In this document: in pieces, positions 8,424 to 16,340 of the stretch | Layout of the letters: every line of letters starts with the position of its first letter | Numbering within the stretch: the stretch's first letter is position 1 | Assembly (NCBI GenBank): GCA_965200885.1 | Contig: OZ241737.1 | Location: 868,001 to 932,000, forward strand | Length of the DNA: 64,000 nucleotides | Direction: 5' to 3' | From: MPNP01 sp026710155 | GTDB taxonomy: Bacteria > Pseudomonadota > Alphaproteobacteria > Rhodobacterales > Rhodobacteraceae | Made by a program: the position numbers and the translations under genes | The notes under the pieces: generated by a model | What the model was told of the DNA's origin: nothing | Database searches by the model: none | Seen by the model: only the letters and a program-made list of their open reading frames with translations

Positions 8424-9372
8424 TGGGAATTCGGATGTTGCCCATCTGGGACATGTGGAGATTTATTCGAACAAGATCGGGGATAGTTTAAAATTCTTTA
8501 CCGAAATTTACGGTTTGACCGAAAGTGGACGGGAAGGAAACAGCTATTATCTCAGGGCTTATGATGATTATGAGTTTCATACTCTCAAACTGACTGAACA
8601 TTATCAAACAGGTGTTGGGCACATTGGATACAGAACTTCTTCACAAGAGGCTCTGGAAAACAGGGTAAATTCCATTGTTGCAAGTGGCATTCAAGGTGAA
8701 TGGGTCAAGGGAGATCTGGGACATGGCCAGGCATTCAGGTTCCAAAGCCCCTTTGGACATTGGTTCGAGCTTTATTGGGAAACCAACAAGTATCGTCCAC
8801 CACCTTCCGAGAAACCCGCCTTGAAAAACATCCACCAAAAGTTTCATGCCCGGGGATGTTGTCCCCGAAGGTTGGATCATGTCAACCTGCTGGCTGATGA
8901 TGTGTCCGTTTTTCGGGATTTCATGATCACTTGCTTTGGCAGCAGGGTTACCGAACAGGTCCTGTTAGACAACGGGCGGTTGGGAGGCTGTTGGTTTTCA
9001 GTCAATAACAAGAGTTACGATCTTGCCTGTACCGAGGAACATGCAGGAGGCTGGGGACGGTTTCACCATGTTACCTATGTTACCGACCAGCGTGATGAAA
9101 TCATCAGGGCAGCAGATATTTTTCTGGATAATGGTATTCACATTGAAGCCGGTCCGCACAAGCATGCGATACAGGGAACTTTTTTCCTTTATGTCATGGA
9201 ACCAGCAGGCAACCGGGTGGAGATTGCCAACCAGGGATCAAGACTGATCCTGCAACCCGATTGGGAAACCATAGTCTGGACTGAAGCAGAAAGAAAGAAG
9301 GGTCAGGCCTGGGGTCTAAAGACAATCGAATCCTTTCATACCTATGGTACACCTCCGGTAAATCACAATTGA
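8416..9372 (+). CDS. Type I extradiol ring-cleavage dioxygenase (VOC superfamily)
   Basis: A 318-residue protein with two tandem VOC (glyoxalase-fold) modules. The second module carries the complete iron-ligand set of type I extradiol dioxygenases: His155 in RLDHVNL, His218 in RFHHVTY and Glu269 in GNRVEIA. The first keeps LGHVEIY but looks vestigial, as usual. The enzyme would open a catechol-like ring next to the two hydroxyls. It overlaps the aldolase gene (ATGAGTGA) and closes the cluster. Gallate and protocatechuate pathways with GalB/GalC usually use unrelated LigAB-type dioxygenases, so this pairing with a VOC enzyme is unusual and the substrate is open. Confidence 0.85.
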   Translation: MSDGNSDVAHLGHVEIYSNKIGDSLKFFTEIYGLTESGREGNSYYLRAYDDYEFHTLKLTEHYQTGVGHIGYRTSSQEALENRVNSIVASGIQGEWVKGDLGHGQAFRFQSPFGHWFELYWETNKYRPPPSEKPALKNIHQKFHARGCCPRRLDHVNLLADDVSVFRDFMITCFGSRVTEQVLLDNGRLGGCWFSVNNKSYDLACTEEHAGGWGRFHHVTYVTDQRDEIIRAADIFLDNGIHIEAGPHKHAIQGTFFLYVMEPAGNRVEIANQGSRLILQPDWETIVWTEAERKKGQAWGLKTIESFHTYGTPPVNHN

Positions 9373-9401
9373 ATTTATTCCGGTTGAAACAGGTATTGCC
9401 A

Positions 9402-9959
9402 TCACAAGAAAATCCCCTTGGCAGGATGGAATCGACCATCAATTACGTCCTGCAGCTCTATCGGTTTGCCACCGGTTTGTTCGACTGATGCATTGACATA
9501 TCTCACATCGGGTTCATTCCCAACCCTGACCAGTTTCTCATGTATATGTCCATGAATGACACCATCAGCCCATCGGGGAATTGAATCAGGGTGGATCGGT
9601 ATATGGGTGAGGAAAAACGTTCCCACTTTCAAGGATCCCTTGATATCAGTAAAATAGGGAACAAGATCTTTTGCTTTCCAGCGGTCGTGATTACCACTGA
9701 TCAAAACCTTTCTTCCGGGTAATGTTTCAAGCACCTCCAGTGATTTTCGTCCCATGGTAACATCACCAAGGTGATAAACCTTGTCTTCGGGTTTGATCAG
9801 GGTTCTCCACCAGTGGATCATCAATTCATCCCCTTTTTCGGCATTATCCGCATACCAGGGGTCGGTAAATCTCCTTATGGGATTACCATCCTGATCAACA
9901 AATTTGTAAATGTTTTGATGACCAAAATGCGTGTCCGAAATCAACCATGTTTTGACCAT
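9402..9959 (-). CDS. Metallophosphoesterase
   Basis: A 185-residue calcineurin-like phosphoesterase with all core motifs in order: Asp9 and His11 in ISDTHFGH, HLGDVTMG near residue 63, GNHDRW near 89, LTHIPIH near 117 and GHIHEK near 136, plus a last His replaced by the N-terminal region typical of this short subgroup. Such single-domain enzymes occur in phages and chromosomes and act on phosphomonoesters or diesters; the true substrate is unknown. It runs convergently towards the dioxygenase gene with 29 bases between them. Confidence 0.85.
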   Translation of the reverse strand: MVKTWLISDTHFGHQNIYKFVDQDGNPIRRFTDPWYADNAEKGDELMIHWWRTLIKPEDKVYHLGDVTMGRKSLEVLETLPGRKVLISGNHDRWKAKDLVPYFTDIKGSLKVGTFFLTHIPIHPDSIPRWADGVIHGHIHEKLVRVGNEPDVRYVNASVEQTGGKPIELQDVIDGRFHPAKGIFL

Positions 9960-10297
9960 GTTTTTTCCTTTGAGTTTAGTCCGAAGTATGAACTGTTATT
10001 TATTTGGTTTACATAACCATGGATTTATGGAACGAACCATTTGATTCACCGACATGATGATTCATGGGGGGGGGTTCCCCATGCCGAAGCTCCGGTAGTT
10101 TTATCATTGCACCGATTAACCAATACCTATTCAATTGAACAATCTTAAGTATCTAGTATGATAACAGGCAGACTGACAGTGGTAATCGTTATTCTTGTAT
10201 AGTGATTTAAATCAGTTTTGGTTGTACTGATCAATATCAAATGGGGGCTTCGCCAAAAAGGTATGTTAGGCATCAAGAAATTGAAATAAAATCAAAA

Positions 10298-10374
10298 TGG
10301 TGCGCTGAGGAAGATTCGAACTCCCGACCTCATGATTCGTAGTCACGCGCTCTATCCTGCTGAGCTATCAGCGC
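10298..10374 (-). tRNA. tRNA-Arg (anticodon ACG)
   Basis: On the minus strand the sequence folds as a full cloverleaf: acceptor stem GCGCTGA/TCAGCGC, D arm GCTC/GAGC, anticodon stem CGTGA/TCATG with loop CTACGAA (anticodon ACG), T arm GGGAG-TTCGAAT-CTTCC, discriminator A and an encoded CCA at 10298-10300. ACG would be read as ICG after deamination and decodes most CGN arginine codons. The tRNA stands at the start of an accessory island, so it may have served as an integration site, although no second copy of its 3' end was found. Confidence 0.95.
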
Positions 10375-11210
10375 TCCAATTCAAGATAATACAGAGTAAA
10401 TGAACTTCAAGAAGTCATAACTTGTTCAAGTAAAATGAATTTTTTCAGAATGACAAACCAATTTCAAAAGTATCAATCACTTTTTCAAAATTGATAAACT
10501 GAAGCACTAACCGTTATAAAATCAGGTTTCCGATATGGCCCATCTTGTCAAAAGGAATAACAGCAAGAGTAAAAACAAGTTTCAACGAACTTCTTGAATA
10601 CAGATGATTATCAGATTCTTTTTGTGGTGAGATGTCCAAATGTTATTGATGTTTTCAATTCGAATGAAGATGTGTTGATCTTGAAGTGATCAACTTGTAG
10701 TACGATTTAGAATCCAAAACCATCAATCATCACTAGAAAAAGATTTTTATTGACTGTAAGTTGGAAGTAGTTTCAGTTATTCGAAAATTTCGAATAACTG
10801 CCAATGATGGAAAAACTACAATACCAAGCATTAAAATCTGTCAGCGGTTATTGCTATCGAATACAAGGTGAATTCCGAACGAGCTGTCCAGTTCCGAAAA
10901 TGGGCAGTTGTAATTTTCAAGGAATATACCATCAAAGCCTATGCCAAAAGCGAATTAGAGAAATACCGCATCGTTCAAGATCTTTTATTTGAATCTGATT
11001 TTGATAAAGTAACCAAGACTATGGTGAAGCAAACGACTTAGAAAGATTGCGTGGGAGATGATGTGTGATTAGGAAATTGTCGAACTCATTTATGTTACCG
11101 AAGCAAATACAAAGAGACTCTTCACAAATTATGGAGGTTTAACAAATTCCCTCTACTGGCCACCAAGTCATGCCTTTCTACTTCCTTAAGCATTTGATTT
11201 GGCCTTAAGT
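10375..11210. other. AT-rich region without intact genes
   Basis: More than 800 bases between the tRNA and the first MITE. It is visibly richer in A and T than its surroundings, with many stops in all frames. The only recognisable content is a RhuM-family remnant (annotated separately). No promoter or structured RNA could be supported. Confidence 0.6.
10835..11041 (+). pseudogene. RhuM-family (virulence protein RhuM) remnant
   Basis: The frame beginning after a TAA at 10832-10834 reads NLSAVIAIEYKVNSERAVQF, then RKWAVVIFKEYTIKAYA and ELEKYRIVQDLLFESDFD, ending at TAG 11039-11041. This matches the conserved centre of RhuM-type proteins (pattern NL..II.VGYRVNS.R..QFR.WA). The TAA before it sits where relatives have HYNLDA, so it looks like a nonsense mutation inside an older gene whose 5' part is no longer readable. 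RhuM genes are usually found on mobile islands next to restriction or toxin loci; function unknown. Confidence 0.6.
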
Positions 11211-11388
11211 AATACCATTTCCAAAAAGTAACTATCAATAGGCGTCCCCAAATTATTCTTCCAATTTGCTTGGATTCTACTGTATCTACATACCTTTGTT
11301 GACGACCTGAAGGTGTTGTTTTTGATGTGGACGCATCGAGGATTTTTTATAATCAGCTATGAGTCATTACTTTCTGGAAATGGTATTA
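11211..11388. mobile_element. 178-bp MITE derived from the IS630-type element of this window
   Basis: The left end begins TAATACCATTTCCAAAAAGT (11211) and the right end reads, in reverse complement, TAATACCATTTCCAGAAAGT (ending 11388). The two subterminal parts also match the two different ends of the IS630 copy at 13583-14755 (CTATCAATAG after the left end, GACTCATAGC at the right). It has no coding capacity. TA at both edges agrees with the TA target of IS630/Tc1 elements. It is therefore a non-autonomous derivative that could be moved by an IS630 transposase. Confidence 0.8.
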
Positions 11389-11673
11389 TTATTTTTATAC
11401 GAGTTACGATTCGTGGCATAGAAGACCGTGATCATTTCATTTTCCATAATATTAATAAAGGGTTAGGTCTTGATTATCACGTAAATACCTAAATCTATAC
11501 AAAAATCTGAGAATCCACCACTTTTGAATACCATTCTTTTTTGGTAACATCTCACTCCTTTCTGCAAACCGGAAACTTGGCCTTTGCAGCCGGATTGGTT
11601 TTTTCTTGCCATTCGACGGTTCCTTCCCTATACTCTTGTTTGTATCAACGAGAAACTTGAAGGAAGTGTACTG

Positions 11674-12444
11674 ATGCCTACCACTGCCGACGAGCACCAT
11701 ATAGTCGGTCCGCTTGGTTCTGATTTCTGGCGGATCAAGGTTCCATCGGAACTGATCCCGGCGATGGCCAGGGAAATAGACTGGAACAGATTTGGCCGAC
11801 GGGTGATGATCGATGCCGGGGAAGGTATCATCTCCTGGATGAATCCTTCCAGTACCCATGTGGGACAGGCCTCGGCCAGTGACAAGGTCATTCCCTTGGC
11901 CGCAACCATCCTTAAGTTGCATGTCCAGGATATGCGCAACCTGCGCTGGAAAGGTCCCTATGGTCCTGATAGGGTCTGGCTGGAAGCCAATGCCGCCTTC
12001 TATGTAGGAAAGAATGCCGAGACTTGGTATGCCATATTCAGGAAAGGTGGCCAGAAAGCTGTGGAAAAATTTGAAGCCAGGACACCCCCTGATCTCGTTA
12101 TCGAGGTGGAAGTGACCCACTTCGACCGGAAGAAACCGCAGCTTTATGCCGAACTTGGAGCCCGGGAAATGTGGCGGATCAATGCTAGGAAGGAAAGCGA
12201 ACCGATTCAGGTGGAAATGCTTGATCTTCAGGCACCCGGTGGTCTCCGTCAGGTTGATAAATCGCCTGTTCTCGGTGGTCTTGAGGCATCAATTTTACCG
12301 AAGGCGTACTGGTTGGCCAGGGCCAGGGACTATAAGGGATTGAAGGAACTGCTGATGGAGAATCTGGTGCCAGCGTCCAATTCCAAACCGGATCCCGATC
12401 CCGATGACGAAACGGAATCATCACCACCCGCACCAAGCATGTAA
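11674..12444 (+). CDS. Uma2-family (PD-(D/E)XK-like) protein
   Basis: A 256-residue protein of the Uma2 family (restriction-endonuclease-like fold, formerly DUF820). The core segment PPDLVIEVEVTHFDRKKPQL followed by YAELGAREMWRI (about residues 137-168) corresponds to the catalytic centre and helix of the family, although the usual SPST loop is replaced by THFD. The ATG at 11674 follows GAAGGAAG and fits better than upstream starts. Its C-terminal tail is Asp/Pro-rich. Base composition is more GC-rich than the adjacent AT-rich stretch, which suggests transfer. Uma2 proteins are abundant in cyanobacteria and planctomycetes; biological role unknown. Confidence 0.72.
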   Translation: MPTTADEHHIVGPLGSDFWRIKVPSELIPAMAREIDWNRFGRRVMIDAGEGIISWMNPSSTHVGQASASDKVIPLAATILKLHVQDMRNLRWKGPYGPDRVWLEANAAFYVGKNAETWYAIFRKGGQKAVEKFEARTPPDLVIEVEVTHFDRKKPQLYAELGAREMWRINARKESEPIQVEMLDLQAPGGLRQVDKSPVLGGLEASILPKAYWLARARDYKGLKELLMENLVPASNSKPDPDPDDETESSPPAPSM

Positions 12445-12599
12445 GTCATTTATTCAAGGGTACTGACAAGAAACTGAGCCTCATTGCCAAAAAGGTCTAC
12501 GGCAATCTGGAACGCTGGTGTGATATCCATGAGCTCAACAACATGAAGAAGGGACAGGCCATCAGGGCCGGGGACTGTTTCCTGTTGCCGGACAAGTAG
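12420..12599 (+). pseudogene. LysM-like domain fragment or small protein
   Basis: In a frame different from the Uma2 gene, and overlapping its last codons, the sequence reads FKGTDKKLSLIAKKVYGNLE, then RWCDIHELNNMKKGQAIRAG and DCFLLPDK before TAG at 12597-12599. This is a good LysM pattern (SLIAKKVYGN..RW..I.ELN....G..L..P). No ATG, GTG or TTG start is available between the upstream TGA at 12408 and the domain, so it is either a remnant or starts at a non-standard codon. A second LysM-like tail lies after the toxin-antitoxin pair downstream. Confidence 0.5.
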
Positions 12600-12730
12600 C
12601 ACCTCGGGAACACCACGTCCTTTTCGTTTTACCGAATGGCGGGGGAACCCTTTACTCCATTCGGAAAAATAATCATTGCCAAACCTCCTTCCGGCCATTA
12701 TATTCAGGGACAACGGGAAGGATACAGAAA

Positions 12731-13042
12731 ATGCACCAGTTGATTGCAAGCAAAAAGGATGAAATCGTGGCCATCTGCCGCAGGCACAGGGTTGAACGCC
12801 TGGAAGTGTTTGGCTCAGCGGCCCGTGCCACCGATTTCGATCCCCTGAGGAGCGACATTGATTTCCTGGTGGAGTACCATCCGCCACTCCTTCCTGGTCT
12901 TCACAGGCGTCGGATACGATTGCAGGATGATTTGCAGGCCGTTCTGAAACGCAAGGTGGATCTGGTCCGCAAGGGAACCATAGACAACCCGTACCTGCTG
13001 CGGTCAATCGAGGAAGATTGCGAAACCATCCATGAAGCGTGA
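12731..13042 (+). CDS. MNT-type nucleotidyltransferase antitoxin
   Basis: A 103-residue minimal nucleotidyltransferase. VFGSAARATDFDPLRSDIDF (around residues 36-55) holds the GS motif and the DxD metal-binding pair of the pol-beta fold, and RKVDLVRKG supplies the third acidic residue. In MNT/HEPN modules this protein neutralises the toxin, in several studied cases by adding AMP units to a Tyr of the HEPN partner. The next gene starts inside its last codons (11-base overlap) and is such a HEPN protein, so the pair is a two-gene toxin-antitoxin operon. Confidence 0.88.
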   Translation: MHQLIASKKDEIVAICRRHRVERLEVFGSAARATDFDPLRSDIDFLVEYHPPLLPGLHRRRIRLQDDLQAVLKRKVDLVRKGTIDNPYLLRSIEEDCETIHEA

Positions 13043-13415
13043 TTCGAAGGTATTGCTTGATGATGTCATCAAGGCAAGTGATGAAATCCGAGAATATACC
13101 GCAGGCATGGATTTGCTTGCCTATCAGGAAAACCGGGTCAGGCGAAGGGCCGTTGAACGGTGTTTTACCATTATCGGGGAGGCACTGATCAAACTCAGGA
13201 AGCACGATCCCGATTTGACTGCCAGACTGGGAGACCCGAGGGAAATTGTCGATTTCCGCAACTTTCTGACCCATGGATACCACAAGGTCGATGACAGGGA
13301 GGTTTGGGATATCATCAGGGATGACCTACCTGTCCTGCATGAAACGGCAATTGATCTCCAAAAAGGATTGGAACCCGAATCACTACCGCCGTCTTCCCCT
13401 GGGCCACGGATATAG
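13032..13415 (+). CDS. HEPN-domain (DUF86) toxin of an MNT/HEPN pair
   Basis: A 127-residue helical protein. It has the HEPN RNase signature Rx4H in RNFLTHGYHKVDD (about residues 78-90); here the Arg and His are both present and followed by the GY Tyr that MNT partners AMPylate. The segment RRRAVERCFTIIGEAL is typical of the DUF86/HepT family. The predicted activity is RNA cleavage (for example of tRNA ends) when not blocked by the antitoxin. It overlaps the antitoxin gene, so both are co-translated. Confidence 0.88.
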   Translation: MKRDSKVLLDDVIKASDEIREYTAGMDLLAYQENRVRRRAVERCFTIIGEALIKLRKHDPDLTARLGDPREIVDFRNFLTHGYHKVDDREVWDIIRDDLPVLHETAIDLQKGLEPESLPPSSPGPRI

Positions 13416-13519
13416 AGTTCATTTCTGCCAAGGTTCATGGCGACCCGTATCGCTGGCCGGAGTTGGCGGAATTGAACAACATCAGACATGACAACCGATA
13501 CAAGGCGGGCGATGCCTGA
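13382..13519 (+). pseudogene. Second LysM-like C-terminal fragment
   Basis: In a frame overlapping the end of the HEPN gene the translation runs ATDIEFISAKVHGDPYRWPE, LAELNNIRHDNRYKAGDA and stops at TGA 13517-13519. This matches the second half of a LysM domain (AKVYGDP.RW.ELAELN.I.D..R...GD.L). No start codon or first half is present, so it is a remnant. Together with the fragment upstream of the antitoxin, it suggests the toxin-antitoxin pair sits inside or between remains of LysM-containing genes, which are common in phage tail or baseplate clusters. Confidence 0.42.
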
Positions 13520-14593
13520 AGGTGTTCGACATGGTGTGGTGATAGGGTAATTTCCCGGAAAAACCAGTCCCGGTTATGTTCTTATACCATTTCTCAAAAG
13601 TAACCATCAATAGACACGACCAGATTTCACATCCAATTTTACCGGGTTTACATTGCAGTTTTGCCCAGGAGCGATGTCCAATGGATTTCATCGGTTCTGA
13701 TTGCCCTGCAAAGTCCTCCCAGACTTTCCCGACCGTTGCCTTCACTTCATCTGCCGTTTCCAATACCCGGTTGGCACAATGGTTGGACTTCAGGAACTGG
13801 AACACATTCCCGGCCGGGTTCAATTCCGGTGGGTAGGGTGGCACCCTCAGGACCGACACGTTGTCGGGACAGGCAAGATCCTTCGGATGCCTGTTCATCC
13901 CACTGGTATTGGCCCTGTCACAGACATGCCCGATGGCCTCTCCGGTTGCCGGACACAAGGCACTGAACAGGTGACAATATCCATGACGGCAATCACGGGG
14001 AATCCCGGGGCGTGCACCCTTGAGAGCCCAAACCCGGCCGAGCATGCCCTTCTGGCCGATGCGTGCCTCATCCTGGAACCGGACATCAACCCGGTTCGGG
14101 TCCATGCCCGGGGGAAGGTGATTCCTTGCAATCCTGTGGAAATCCCGGCGAAACCCCTCCTGAAGTCGAACATCAACCTGCGGATCACCCGACGGATGGT
14201 CTCCAGGGAAAGGGTGACCTTGAACACCTCGTCAATGATGTCCCTCAACCATGACAAGGTCCATGCCGACAGCCCCGGAGGCGGACCGGTCTCAAGACAG
14301 TCACGCAAAAACAGAGGCCGGTCCAAGTCAAGTATGGATGGACGTCCCTGTCCTTGCCTGGTTTGAAGTCCCAATGGACCCTCCTTGTTGTCGCGCAGTA
14401 TCCAGTCCCGCAAGGTCTGGAGCCCAACACCGGCATGTTCGGCAATGGCCGTCCTGCCGAGGTCACCGGTCAAGGCACCGGCAATGGCCAAAAGGCGGCG
14501 TGAGTGGTTGGCGTCCTTGCATTTCCGGGCCATCAGCCTTAATTGACAAGGGGAGGGGTGATCGGTGTTGGTGATCGCAATTCCTGCGGGCAT
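13482..14593 (-). pseudogene. IS630-family transposase, broken by one frameshift
   Basis: Two overlapping frames together give a full IS630 transposase. The first, from MPAGIAITNTDHPSPCQLRL at 14593, has the N-terminal helix-turn-helix (AIAEHAGVGLQTLRDWI). The second has the DDE-domain pieces DVRFQDEARIGQKGMLGRVW and LRVPPYPPELNPAGNVFQFL. The switch lies near 14154-14157, a C4 run on the plus strand (G4 in the transcript). One extra G would give the continuous sequence RRGFRRDFHRIARNHLPPG. The second frame runs past the left inverted repeat to 13482. Most likely inactive, unless the slip is used as programmed frameshifting. Confidence 0.8.
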
Positions 14594-14755
14594 GTTCTCC
14601 TCCGTATCAAGATCATGTTCATAACCTTGAAATTGAGGGGAAGCGGCTTCGATCACACCTGTTTATTGTTAACCACAGATGATGTTTTTGGGGTAGGGGC
14701 CGACATAATTATAGTATAACCCGCCATGAGTCATTACTTTTGAGAAATGGTATTA
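13583..14755 (-). mobile_element. IS630-type insertion sequence (1.17 kb, transposase frameshifted)
   Basis: Left end TATACCATTTCTCAAAAGTA from 13583, right end in reverse complement TAATACCATTTCTCAAAAGT to 14755: near-perfect terminal inverted repeats enclosing an IS630-like transposase on the minus strand. The dinucleotide at the borders is TA/TT, consistent with the TA target rule. The element is more GC-rich than its surroundings. Its right end is only 35 bases upstream of the aldolase gene start. The same ends recur in the MITEs at 11211-11388 and 47300-47479 and as a single end at 51387-51417. Confidence 0.88.
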
Positions 14756-14789
14756 CCTGTAATTTAATTGATAGCTGAAGTTTGTAATA

Positions 14790-15677
14790 ATGGATTCTGA
14801 AAAACTGAGCATATTTCGAAGTCGAAATGGGTTTATTTCCGCATTGGATCAGTCGGGCGGTTCTACACCCAAGGCCTTGCAAGCCTATGGCATAAATGAA
14901 GATCAATACTCAGGTGAGATGGAAATGTATGACCTGATCCATGAAATGAGGCTTCGCATCATTACCTCTGACTGTTTTACGAGTGATAGGATTCTTGGAA
15001 CCATTCTGTTTGAGGATACAGTAAACAGGAAGATTGGTGATGAAAAAGTACCGGCTTATCTTTGGCACAAAAAGAAAATACTTGCCATTCAGAAAATCGA
15101 TGTCGGATTGGAAGAAGTCGATAATGGCATTCAATTGATGAAGCCCATCCCAGATATTGAGGACCGATTGACAGAAGCTGTATCGAACGGTGTTTTTGGT
15201 ACCAAGATGCGTTCGGTTATCTGGGAAGCAACACCCGGGGGAATTAATGAGATTGTTGCACAGCAGTTTGAAATCGCCAAGATTATAATGGGATTAGGAC
15301 TTGTTCCAATTGTGGAACCGGAGGTTTCAATTGGCATTCCGGATAAAGTCCAAAGTGAGGAAATCCTATTGGCCGAAGTTGCGGAAAATCTGGATTCGCT
15401 TGACGAAAACCAGAATGTGGCTCTCAAGTTGACGATTCCTACTCAAGACAATTTCTACTCAGGTTTGATCAAGCATCCGAGAGTAGTGAGAGTTACTGCA
15501 TTGTCAGGTGGATACACCCATGAGGAGGCTTGTGGTAAACTTGCCCGAAATCCAGGCATGATCGCAAGTTTCTCACGAGCACTGACCGAAAGGCTGAGGG
15601 TGGATCAGACGGCATCGAAATTTTCAGATGCTCTGAATGACTCCATAGAAAGTATTTTTCAAGCCTCCATTACTTGA
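14790..15677 (+). CDS. Class I fructose-bisphosphate aldolase (staphylococcal Fda type)
   Basis: A 295-residue enzyme that would split fructose 1,6-bisphosphate into dihydroxyacetone phosphate and glyceraldehyde 3-phosphate by Schiff-base chemistry. N-terminal GFISALDQSGGSTPKALQAY is the class I signature, and the Schiff-base Lys is the one in NVALKLTIPTQDNF. Length equals that of the Gram-positive and bacterial FbaB-like class I enzymes. It stands alone, directly behind the right end of an IS630 copy, with only a weak ribosome binding site, so expression may depend on the IS. Its place among mobile elements makes horizontal origin possible. Confidence 0.88.
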   Translation: MDSEKLSIFRSRNGFISALDQSGGSTPKALQAYGINEDQYSGEMEMYDLIHEMRLRIITSDCFTSDRILGTILFEDTVNRKIGDEKVPAYLWHKKKILAIQKIDVGLEEVDNGIQLMKPIPDIEDRLTEAVSNGVFGTKMRSVIWEATPGGINEIVAQQFEIAKIIMGLGLVPIVEPEVSIGIPDKVQSEEILLAEVAENLDSLDENQNVALKLTIPTQDNFYSGLIKHPRVVRVTALSGGYTHEEACGKLARNPGMIASFSRALTERLRVDQTASKFSDALNDSIESIFQASIT

Positions 15678-15863
15678 TTGGGTTTTCACCTGTTTTGGCA
15701 GGTACGGTCATTTGTTCGTACCTTCTGGATACGTGTTAAAATCACCCAAATGGAAGTATAAATCTGTAAAGAATTACTGTATGTTTCAATATTCTCTACA
15801 CTTAATCCAGATCATTCGGCAATACTTTGAAAGGGTTTTTGGGAATAGGTTTTGTTTGAGGTG

Positions 15864-16058
15864 TCAGACCAACAGGCTGATGATTATTCCGCCGGTACCC
15901 AACATCACGAATATAATGCCAAACGCAGCCACATAAAGATGGATGGACATGTTTCTATACCTCTTGTCCAGCTCGACATCCCTCATTGCATTGCCTTCCC
16001 CGATCTTGGCCTCAAGGTGCTTCCAGCTCCTGTCATAGTCTTCTTTGATCGTTTTCAT
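15864..16058 (-). CDS. Small membrane protein of unknown family
   Basis: A 64-residue open frame: a charged, probably helical N-terminal half (MKTIKEDYDRSWKHLEAKIG) followed by a single hydrophobic segment of about 22 residues to the C-terminus (VAAFGIIFVMLGTGGIIISL). Codon use looks coding. It would be a tail-anchored inner-membrane protein facing the cytoplasm. It lies just outside the left end of the IS1595 element. No family was recognised. Confidence 0.5.
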   Translation of the reverse strand: MKTIKEDYDRSWKHLEAKIGEGNAMRDVELDKRYRNMSIHLYVAAFGIIFVMLGTGGIIISLLV

Positions 16059-16178
16059 ACCTACTTCCAGAACCTTTTGCGATCATGTTTTCCAATTTTT
16101 TAGACTCCGTCGTAAACATAAAAATATATATTTAGGAATTAAAAGGGGATTATATACTTGAATACCCAACTTCCCCAT

Positions 16179-16340
16179 TTAATCGATTTTCTTCTTTGCC
16201 ATGAATCTCCAATCCTTCTTTGGCGGTCGCTTCATTATTGCCTTCGCAACATTGTCTGTTGAGTCCTTTATCGTCTCAAATTCCTCATAGTATTTGGACC
16301 GGTTCTTTCGGGCTTTGGGTTTTGAATCTTCGACTTTCAT
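16179..16340 (-). CDS. 53-residue basic protein, passenger of the IS1595 element
   Basis: The reading frame of 53 codons starts at ATG (complement of 16338-16340), overlapping the methyltransferase TAA as TAATG, and ends at the TAA complement of 16179-16181, ten bases inside the IS end. Sequence features are ARKNRSKYYEEFETIKDSTD and a Lys/Arg-rich tail (KRPPKKDWRFMAKKKID). The highly charged composition suggests nucleic-acid binding. Translational coupling and its location inside the inverted repeats show that it belongs to the element. Function unknown. Confidence 0.6.
   Translation of the reverse strand: MKVEDSKPKARKNRSKYYEEFETIKDSTDNVAKAIMKRPPKKDWRFMAKKKID

Noticed and set aside
10061..10085. 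Run of eight or nine G followed by TTCCCC
   Set aside because: Could form a small hairpin, but there is no T run and no gene it would clearly serve.
13701..14366. Long plus-strand open frame (221 codons)
   Set aside because: It is antisense to the IS630 transposase, which has clear family motifs; the high GC content keeps the opposite frame open.
15685..15715. Small inverted repeat after the aldolase gene (ACCTG/CAGGT)
   Set aside because: Stem of only five pairs without a following T run; not a convincing terminator.
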